From Cellulomonas palmilytica (lineage in GTDB: Bacteria > Actinomycetota > Actinomycetes > Actinomycetales > Cellulomonadaceae): 64,000 nucleotides of DNA. The notes below the pieces were generated by a model that saw only the letters and a list, made by a program, of their open reading frames with translations, searched no databases and was not told the DNA's origin. Numbering within the stretch: position 1 is the first letter of the stretch; each line of letters starts with the position of its first letter. Location: positions 682,001 to 746,000 of the forward strand of contig NZ_CP062221.1 of assembly GCF_021590045.1 (NCBI RefSeq), read 5' to 3'. This document shows, one piece after another, positions 58,179 to 64,000 of the stretch. The translations under genes and the position numbers were made by a program.

Positions 58179-58417
58179 GCCCACGAGCATGCCGGGTCGG
58201 GTCGAGTCCGCGCCCTGACGGTGGAGCGAGCCGTCTCGGGCAGGCGCGCCGCGGGGGAGCGGCCCGAGCGGCCGCACGGTCTGCCCTGCCGGTCCGGTGT
58301 GCCGACGACGCGCGCGCGACCCTTGTGCTGCGCCGTCCGGGGCGGGACGATCGCGTCCGACGAGCGCATCGGCGCTGGTGAGGCGGGTTCCAGCCCCGTC
58401 GAGCAGGGAGCGGGGTC

Positions 58418-59293
58418 GTGGCGGTGGGTGAGAAGGACGGCGGCACGTCCACGATCAGCGGGTCCGCGCGCGAGCGTGCGCGCGTGGCGCTCGGGCCGGC
58501 GGCCTGGAGGTTGCGTCGCGAGTGGCAGTGGCGGCAGGCGGGCGTCCGGGCGCGGTTGGACCGTGTGCCCGTGGACGGGTTCGAGCACACGGTCGCGACG
58601 CACCGCACCCCGATCTTCCGCGAGCTGGCCGGCGTCGACCGGCGGCTGCAGGAGAACAAGGCGGTGAACCTGGCGATCGCGGCCGGGCGGCTGGACGGCT
58701 GCGTGCTGCGGCCGGGTCAGCGGATGTCGTTCTGGCGGCTCGTCGGCAGGCCCAGCCGCCGGCGTGGGTTCAAGGTCGGCCTGGTCCTGCGGCAGGGTGA
58801 GGTCGACGAGGGTGTCGGCGGCGGGCTGTGCCAGATGACCAACCTCCTGTACTGGATGACCGTGCACTCCCCGCTGACCGTGGTGGAGCGCTGGCGGCAC
58901 ACCTACGACGTCTTCCCGGACAACGGGCGCACGCAGCCGTTCGGCAGCGGCGCGACGTGCTCGTGGCCGGTGCTCGACCTGCAGCTCGAGAACCGCACGG
59001 CTGCGACGTTCCGGCTCTCGCTCACGGTCGACGAGACCCACCTCGTCGGGGCGTGGACCAGCGATCGGGCGCCGCTGCACACGTACGAGGTGTACGAGGC
59101 CGACCACGTCATGACGAACGACCTGCCAGGTGTGTTCACCCGGCGCAACGTCCTGCGGCGACGCGTGCTCGACGCCGACGGGCACGAGGTGGACGACGAG
59201 CTCCTCGCGGTCAACGAAGGTCGCCTCATGTACCAGCCGTTCCTGGGCTCCGGCGACGTCCCGCGTGCGGTGCGGACGCTCGAGGCGGGGTGA
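58418..59293 (+). CDS. VanW family protein
   Basis: A 291-residue VanW-domain protein. The family block GQRMSFWRLVGRPSRRRGFKVGLVL, EGVGGGLCQMTNLLYWM and RWRHTYDVFPDNGRTQPFGSGA is complete. VanW accompanies some vancomycin-resistance clusters but its role is unknown, and there are no other van genes here. It has a GTG start with GGGAGCGGGG upstream, and is followed by a bidirectional terminator. Confidence 0.9.
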   Translation: MAVGEKDGGTSTISGSARERARVALGPAAWRLRREWQWRQAGVRARLDRVPVDGFEHTVATHRTPIFRELAGVDRRLQENKAVNLAIAAGRLDGCVLRPGQRMSFWRLVGRPSRRRGFKVGLVLRQGEVDEGVGGGLCQMTNLLYWMTVHSPLTVVERWRHTYDVFPDNGRTQPFGSGATCSWPVLDLQLENRTAATFRLSLTVDETHLVGAWTSDRAPLHTYEVYEADHVMTNDLPGVFTRRNVLRRRVLDADGHEVDDELLAVNEGRLMYQPFLGSGDVPRAVRTLEAG

Positions 59294-59324
59294 GGGTGGG
59301 CTCGATCGCGTCGAGCCCACCCTC
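59292..59324. terminator. Bidirectional terminator between vanW-like and GH62 genes
   Basis: A 14-bp perfect stem GAGGGTGGGCTCGA / TCGAGCCCACCCTC with loop TCGCG, overlapping the VanW stop region and 11 bp from the GH62 stop. Confidence 0.85.
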
Positions 59325-59334
59325 CTCGCGGCCG

Positions 59335-60822
59335 TCAGCGTCGGAGCGTGAGCAGGCCCGGGCGGTACGGCAGGTTGTTGTAGTCGGCGTTCGCGTTGGG
59401 GTCACGGCCCTGGTAGAGCAGCTGCAGGTTGCAGGCGTCGATCGTCTTGGTCTGGTCGGGGTTGGACCGGACCAGGTCACCGTGGCTGATGTCGTTGGTC
59501 CAGGTCGCGCCGCTGTTGGCCTTGCCCGCGAACGGGTTGGACTCGGACGCGGCCTGCGGCGTCCACGAGCCCGACAGGCTGGAGGACGTGAACGAGCGGA
59601 AGTAGCGGCCCTGCGAACCCATGGCCTCGACGATCATGAGGTACTGGTTCTGACCGGCGACCTTGTAGACCTCGACGCCCTCGAACAGGTTGGCCGTGGT
59701 GTCGCTCATGATCGTGGTGTAGCTCGACCCGAAGCTGCCCGGGAAGTTCCCGATCGGCATGCTCGCCCGGTAGATCTTGCCGTTGTCGCCGGCGAAGAAC
59801 AGGTACATGTTCTGGTCGTCACCGATGAGCGTCTGGTCGATCGGACCGGTCCCGGACCCGGAGATGCTGCCCGTGAACAGCGGCTGCGGCGACGACCACG
59901 AGTTGACGTTCGTCGGGTCGGTCGAGGTCCGGTAGATGAACGGCCACTGACCCCACTGGTAGGCCAGGACCCAGATGTTCTTGGGCGCGAAGTAGAACAG
60001 CGTGGGAGCGACCGTGCCCGACGGCAGCGCGTTCTGGCTCGCTCCGGCCATGTCGGACCAGTTCGTGAACGGGCTGAACGCCATCGAGCCGTAGCTGCCG
60101 TTCTCGACCTTCGTCGCGTACACGAGGTGCTTGCCGTTGTGGACGACGTTCGTGAAGTCCTTGAGCGACGTCCAGCCCGACCTCGGCTGCGCGAGCGGGC
60201 CCGTGGAGTCCCACCGGTAGCTGGACGGCAGCGAGCACCCGCCCGGCGACGTGGGCGTGGCCGTGGGGTCGCCGCCGCCGACCCGCACCATCTGCCACTG
60301 CTGGTTGCTGCCGTTCCAGTCGGCGTACTGGACGACGTTCGCACCGTCGGCGGTGGAGGCACCCTGGATCTCGACGGCCTTGCCGCTGTGGCGGGCGATC
60401 AGCTGGATGTAGCCGTCGATGTCCTGGATGCTGAACTGCTGGTTGGCCGAGTTGTTGTCGGTCCACTGGATGGCCGCGGCGCCGTCGGCCGTGGACCGGC
60501 CGCTGATGTCGAGGACCTTGCCCGACAGCCTCGACTTGAGCCGGTAGTAGCCGCCGCCGGAGTCCACGAACTGCCACTGCTGGTTGGTGTCGCCGTGGCG
60601 CGACCACTGCGTGATCCGGGCGCCGTCGGCCGTGGACCGGGCGTACACGTCGAGGGCCTTGCCGCTGTTGCGGTTGACCAGCACGTACGACGCCGACGTG
60701 TCGATGTTGGCCGCGGTGGCTGTCGGTGCCGTCGCGACCGCGACCGCACCGGCCGTCGCGACGCCTAGCGCGAGGAGCATCGCGGACCAGCGTCGTCGCG
60801 CGTTCCCTGGGGTTGTTCTCAC
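59335..60822 (-). CDS. Secreted alpha-L-arabinofuranosidase GH62 with ricin-type CBM13
   Basis: A 495-residue exported enzyme that removes arabinose side chains from arabinoxylan. Signal peptide about 1-38 ([20 protein letters not shown]). The CBM13 domain (about 45-172) shows three repeats with TNQQWQF, ANQQFSI and SNQQWQM. After a short Pro/Thr linker the GH62 domain starts [20 protein letters not shown] and contains [56 protein letters not shown] and ends [15 protein letters not shown], a close match to actinobacterial GH62. GTG start with GAGGGAGA upstream. A palindromic operator lies 170 bp upstream. Confidence 0.94.
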   Translation of the reverse strand: MRTTPGNARRRWSAMLLALGVATAGAVAVATAPTATAANIDTSASYVLVNRNSGKALDVYARSTADGARITQWSRHGDTNQQWQFVDSGGGYYRLKSRLSGKVLDISGRSTADGAAAIQWTDNNSANQQFSIQDIDGYIQLIARHSGKAVEIQGASTADGANVVQYADWNGSNQQWQMVRVGGGDPTATPTSPGGCSLPSSYRWDSTGPLAQPRSGWTSLKDFTNVVHNGKHLVYATKVENGSYGSMAFSPFTNWSDMAGASQNALPSGTVAPTLFYFAPKNIWVLAYQWGQWPFIYRTSTDPTNVNSWSSPQPLFTGSISGSGTGPIDQTLIGDDQNMYLFFAGDNGKIYRASMPIGNFPGSFGSSYTTIMSDTTANLFEGVEVYKVAGQNQYLMIVEAMGSQGRYFRSFTSSSLSGSWTPQAASESNPFAGKANSGATWTNDISHGDLVRSNPDQTKTIDACNLQLLYQGRDPNANADYNNLPYRPGLLTLRR

Positions 60823-61140
60823 CTGTTCATCTCCCTCGTCCCGGTCGAGGAGCGGGTGCGCCGCGTGGACGTGCCCACTGCCGCGATGCCGTCGGTCGTC
60901 GCGCGTGGATCGCGCGCGCGGGGGTGTCCGCTCGAGAGCCTCGTCGACGTCGGTGTCGCCCTTGACGGTCTCCGCGTGTCCATGGCATCCGCCGTGTGAT
61001 CGTTCACACGGCGTCGCCTCAATGTCGCACGCGACGACGACGAGCGGTCCCGCGCGAATCGCTTCAGGCGCGACCAGCACACGTGGCGCGACCTGGTCTG
61101 AGGCCTGATGCGACCGCTGCCGGGTGGGGCGAGGCGCTCG
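60823..61140. promoter_or_regulatory. GH62 upstream region
   Basis: 318 bp between GH62 and the sigma factor stop. It holds the operator at 60990-61013 and no convincing gene. Confidence 0.5.
60990..61013 (-). promoter_or_regulatory. LacI-family-like operator upstream of GH62
   Basis: CGCCGTGTGA-TCGT-TCACACGGCG: 10-bp arms, 4-bp spacer, with a central CpG dyad as in LacI-family operators. Placement 170-190 bp before the GH62 start fits control by a sugar-responsive repressor. Confidence 0.55.
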
Positions 61141-62412
61141 TCAGCCGCGTTCGAGGCGCGCGATCTGCGCCGCGAGATGACGACGCTCGGCCAGGTTGGT
61201 GACGACGGCGTGCGCGCGCCGGTACTCCCGGAGGGCGCCGGCGGTGTCACCGGTCTGCTCGAGCAGGTGAGCGCGTAGCGCCGGGAGCCGGTGGGGGTCC
61301 CCGGCGAAGGCCGTGGGCCGCCGGTGCACGTCGTCGTCCTGTTCGTCGTCCGGGACGGCGTCCTGCACCCCGTCCAGCACGACGAGCCCGGCGTGCGGCC
61401 CGTCGACCATCGCGACCGCGACGGCGCGGTTCAGCGTGACGACGAGGCTGCCCGTCAGATCCTCCAGCAGCGCGTACAGCGCGGCGATCCGCGGCCAGTC
61501 GGTCGCGTCCGCGGTGGGGGCGCGGTCGTGCTCCGCGGCGATGGCGGCCTGCAGCTGGTACTCGCCCACGGCGCCGCGGGACAGCAGGCGGTCGACGAGG
61601 GCGAGCCCCTCGGCCACGGCGGAGGCGTCCCAGCGGGTCCGGTCCTGCGCGGGCAGGGGCACCAGGTTCCCGGCACCATCCGTGCGGGCGGGGCGGCGTG
61701 CGTCCAGCAGGAGCAGGAGCGTGAGCAGGCCCGCCGCCTCCGCCTCGTCGGGGAACGCGGCGACCACCATCCGCGCAAGGCGCACCGCCTCGTCGCACAG
61801 GTCCGCGCGGACCAGGGCGTCGCCGGTCCGGGCCGTGTACCCCTCGTTGAACATGAGGTAGAGCACGTGCAGCACGCTGCGCAGCCGCTCGTCGCGCTCG
61901 TCTCCCACCGGGAGGGCGAACGGCCGCCCGGAGAGCACGACCTGCTTCTTCGCCCGGCTGATCCGCTGCGCCATGGTGGCCTCGGGCACGCCGTACGCGC
62001 GGGCGATCTCCGCGGTGGTGAGCCCGCCGACCGCCCGTAGGGCGAGTGCGATGGCGGACGCGGGGCGCAGCGCGGGATGGCAGCACAGGAACAGCACGAC
62101 GAGGCTGTCGTCCTCCTGCGTGGCGGCGCCGGGCGCCGGCTCGCCCGATACCCGGCGCTCGCGGGTCCGCCGGGCGCTGTCGCTGCGGAGCGTGTCGAGG
62201 TAGCGCCGGTTCGCGGTGGTGACGAGCCACGCGCGCGGGTCGTCCGGGACGCCGTCCGTGGGCCAGCGGGTCGCGGCGGCCAGCAGTGCCTCCTGCACGG
62301 CGTCCTCCGCGCCGTCGAGGTCGCGGTAGCGGCGGGTGAGCGCGCCGACGACCTGCGGCCCGTACCGGCGCAGCAGGTCGTCGATCGCGTCGTCGCGCGC
62401 GGTGGGGGTCAG
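61141..62412 (-). CDS. ECF42-type RNA polymerase sigma factor (DUF6596)
   Basis: A 423-residue sigma factor with a long C-terminal extension. Region 2 starts at LTPTARDDAIDDLLRRYGPQ and RRYRDLDGAEDAVQEALLAA; region 4 includes GLTTAEIARAYGVPEATMAQRISRAKK; the SnoaL-free, helical extension (VLYLMFNEGYTAR, LLLDARRPAR, PLPAQDRTRWD) is the DUF6596 trait of ECF42. No ATG, GTG or TTG lies between the in-frame stop and 62298, so the full region 2 requires a CTG start at 62412, overlapping the YCII stop as CTGA. Starting at GTG 62298 would remove the first 38 residues. It is co-transcribed with the YCII gene. Confidence 0.85.
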   Translation of the reverse strand: MTPTARDDAIDDLLRRYGPQVVGALTRRYRDLDGAEDAVQEALLAAATRWPTDGVPDDPRAWLVTTANRRYLDTLRSDSARRTRERRVSGEPAPGAATQEDDSLVVLFLCCHPALRPASAIALALRAVGGLTTAEIARAYGVPEATMAQRISRAKKQVVLSGRPFALPVGDERDERLRSVLHVLYLMFNEGYTARTGDALVRADLCDEAVRLARMVVAAFPDEAEAAGLLTLLLLLDARRPARTDGAGNLVPLPAQDRTRWDASAVAEGLALVDRLLSRGAVGEYQLQAAIAAEHDRAPTADATDWPRIAALYALLEDLTGSLVVTLNRAVAVAMVDGPHAGLVVLDGVQDAVPDDEQDDDVHRRPTAFAGDPHRLPALRAHLLEQTGDTAGALREYRRAHAVVTNLAERRHLAAQIARLERG

Positions 62413-62849
62413 GCGCCCTCACCCGCGTCCCGCAGCCACTCGCGCATCTCGTCCGCGTCGGCCGGTCCCGCGTCCATGACCTGCCGCACCTGGATCGGCT
62501 GCTGCAGCGGTACCCCGCCGCGGCCGGGCACGGCGGACACCAGCGCGGCGATCTCGACCGCCCGCTCGCGGGACTCGACGTCGATGACCTGGAACCCGGC
62601 GACCCACTCCTTGAACTCCTGGAACGGCCCGTCCGTCACCACGGGAGCGGTGCCGTCCGACCGGACGACGAACGCGAGGTCCGGCCCGGTGAGGATCGTG
62701 CCGCCCACGAGCTCGCCGCTCGCCTCGAGCTCGGCGTTCAGCCGCCCGTAGTAGGCCAGGTGCGCGTCCACCTCGGCGGGGTCCCACTCGGACATCGGGG
62801 TGTCGTCGACGCCGGGCTGGAAGTCGACGATCAGCAGGTACTTCGGCAT
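62409..62849 (-). CDS. YCII-related (DGPF) protein, partner of the sigma factor
   Basis: A 146-residue YCII-domain protein: MPKYLLIVDFQPGVDDTPMSE, GGTILTGPDLAFVVRSDGT and TDGPFQEFKEWVAGFQVIDV (the DGPF motif). YCII/DGPF genes precede ECF42 sigma genes in actinobacteria and may act as their cofactor or stress sensor; this is known by association. The stop overlaps the sigma start. Confidence 0.9.
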   Translation of the reverse strand: MPKYLLIVDFQPGVDDTPMSEWDPAEVDAHLAYYGRLNAELEASGELVGGTILTGPDLAFVVRSDGTAPVVTDGPFQEFKEWVAGFQVIDVESRERAVEIAALVSAVPGRGGVPLQQPIQVRQVMDAGPADADEMREWLRDAGEGA

Positions 62850-63096
62850 GGTGGCGATCCTTCCGGTCGGTGCCCACATCGGCACGCTCACCCGCAGGAC
62901 GGAGCCGACCGCCGGTTCTCGACACCCGTACCGGCGGCGGTGGCCGCCGGTGACGGTCGACCCTTGGTGAGGCCGCCGCGCGCGAGAGGGTGACGCGCGC
63001 CGACGCGCGTGCGTTTTCCCCACGGGCGCGGCCGCGCCCGTGCCATGATCCGCGCGAGCGCGGCGTCGCGCCCGCACGCCCGAGGAGCGTTCACCC

Positions 63097-63903
63097 GTGT
63101 CGACCGACCGTCCCACCCCGCCATCGACCTGCAGCCCGTGGGCGCCGCCCGACGCGTCCGGCGACCGCCCGCAGGCGCCGCAGCCGGCGTACGCGCCCGC
63201 GCCGTACCAGCAGGGGTACAGCAAGTCCGGGTTCCCGGTCGCGCCGCCGCCGCCGTACCCGGCACCCGCCGGCTACCCATACGGTGCCGCACCGGGCCAC
63301 GGCCCTGGGGACGGACCGGCCGGGTACCCGCAGCCGCCGAGGTACGACGGCCTGTCGATCGCCGGGTTCGTGCTGAGCCTGTGCAGCGTGGCCGTGCTCG
63401 CGATGATCTTCGCGATCATCGGGCTCTCCCGGACCGCGGGCGGCCGTGCCAAGGGCCGTGGCCTCGCGATCGCGGCGATCGTCATCTCGTCGCTGTGGAT
63501 CGTCGCGACGGTCGGCGTCCTCGTCCACGCGGCGGTGAACCCGCCCGCCGAGTACACGGTGGGCACGTGCGTCCAGGTGGACGACGGCACCGGCGGCACG
63601 GAGGTCGTCGACGGCGACGTGCCGGTGGTGCCGTGCGCCGAGCCGCACAACGGCGAGGTGTACGCGACGAGGGAGCTCCCGGACGGCGCGTACCCGGGGG
63701 ACCTGACGATCGAGCAGGACACCGAGCTGTACTGCTCGGACCGCTTCGAGGACTTCGTCGGGCTGCCGTACGAGAGCTCGCGCCTCGGCATCTTCTACAC
63801 CTACCCCGAGCGCAGGGCCTGGACGCTGGGGGACCACGAGGTCGTCTGCATCGTCCTGGACGTCGAGGACGTCACGGCCACGATGCGCGACTCCGCCCGC
63901 TAG
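63097..63903 (+). CDS. DUF4190 membrane protein
   Basis: A 268-residue protein. Residues 1-84 are Pro/Tyr/Gly-rich and disordered; two membrane helices (GLSIAGFVLSLCSVAVLAMIFAIIGL and GLAIAAIVISSLWIVATVGVLV) make the DUF4190 unit. The outer 120 residues carry cysteines (VGTCVQVDD, VVPCAEPHNGEVYA, ELYCSDRFEDF, VVCIVLD) and resemble the Septum_form domain of actinobacteria. GTG start after GGAGCG. A septation role is inference. The TAG stop overlaps that of the convergent gene as CTAG. Confidence 0.85.
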   Translation: MSTDRPTPPSTCSPWAPPDASGDRPQAPQPAYAPAPYQQGYSKSGFPVAPPPPYPAPAGYPYGAAPGHGPGDGPAGYPQPPRYDGLSIAGFVLSLCSVAVLAMIFAIIGLSRTAGGRAKGRGLAIAAIVISSLWIVATVGVLVHAAVNPPAEYTVGTCVQVDDGTGGTEVVDGDVPVVPCAEPHNGEVYATRELPDGAYPGDLTIEQDTELYCSDRFEDFVGLPYESSRLGIFYTYPERRAWTLGDHEVVCIVLDVEDVTATMRDSAR

Positions 63904-64000
63904 CGCGACGGGTCGAGCCCCGTCAGCACCCGCCCGTGCGGGACGCGGGGGCTGGCGCCCCGACCGGGAGCGGTGGGACCGTGGTCGAGACGGTCGAGTC
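63900..64000 (-). CDS. 3' end of a minus-strand gene, possible DUF2332 paralogue
   Basis: An open minus-strand frame ending at 63900 with RVPHGRVLTGLDPSR. The last residues resemble ADPHGRALTGLGPRVG at the end of the DUF2332 protein at 57189. Only 33 codons are visible and the rest lies beyond the window. Confidence 0.4.
   Translation of the reverse strand, partial: LDRLDHGPTAPGRGASPRVPHGRVLTGLDPSR

Noticed and set aside
58418..59293. VanW as evidence for a vancomycin-resistance cluster
   Set aside because: No vanH, vanA/B, vanX, vanR or vanS genes are nearby, and VanW-domain proteins are widespread without resistance.
62409..63224. A longer YCII protein starting upstream of 62849
   Set aside because: The upstream 125 codons are Arg/Gly-rich with no YCII similarity; the ATG at 62849 gives the exact family N-terminus MPKYLLIVDF.

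Overview
The window is high-GC actinobacterial chromosome around the replication origin. The gene order (gyrA-gyrB-DUF721-recF-gnd-dnaN-oriC-dnaA-rpmH-rnpA-yidD-yidC-jag-rsmG-parA-parB, then trxAB-murJ-pcnA, then ino1, a class A PBP, rpsF-ssb-rpsR-rplI and dnaB) is the Micrococcales-type origin layout. Very high GC at third positions, many GTG starts, a DLW-39 peptide and a secreted GH62 arabinofuranosidase with a ricin-type CBM suggest a plant-polymer-degrading member of the Cellulomonadaceae. The genus is inference.

Layout. 1-1070: two tandem copies of an unknown protein. 1272-1588: tRNA-Ala(TGC), DLW-39 and tRNA-Ile(GAT), all on the minus strand. 1693-13714, minus strand: DUF3566, gyrA, gyrB, DUF721, recF, gnd, dnaN, oriC (11446-12175, several DnaA boxes) and dnaA. 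14332-16883, plus strand: rpmH, rnpA, yidD, yidC, jag. 16937-20821: a 3.9-kb stretch without a convincing gene, holding eight parS sites; a ninth lies inside parA. 20822-24454: rsmG, parA (290-residue low-complexity N-terminal extension with hexapeptide repeats) and parB. 24533-35848, minus strand: ddl, an aminotransferase, trxA, trxB, a pseudokinase, murJ, DUF6049 and a NUDIX hydrolase. 35930 onward: pcnA, a small lipoprotein, an MFS transporter, an ECF sigma factor with a membrane-anchored partner, an AbiEi-like/DUF559 gene bracketed by near-identical palindromes, ino1 with its PadR regulator and a PadR-type operator, then the PBP.

47558-53446 carries rpsF-ssb-rpsR-rplI, a MATE transporter and dnaB. 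dnaB is interrupted in its Walker A motif by a 322-residue class 3 intein with a LAGLIDADG endonuclease. Its last 200 bp have a clear codon-usage anomaly, and a vapBC-type toxin-antitoxin pair follows directly. The remainder (54270-64000) is accessory: two GNAT acetyltransferases, a DUF2332 protein, VanW, GH62, an ECF42-type sigma factor with its YCII partner (apparent CTG start), a DUF4190 protein and the 3' end of another minus-strand gene.

The genes fit together as replication initiation (DnaA, DnaN, DnaB, RecF, gyrase), chromosome segregation (ParAB and parS), ribosome and tRNA maturation (rnpA, pcnA, rpmH, rpsF, rpsR, rplI), envelope biogenesis (YidC, MurJ, Ddl, PBP) and inositol/redox metabolism (Ino1, Trx). 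The most unusual features are the parS-rich non-coding tract, the DnaB intein, and the small dispersed palindromic elements.
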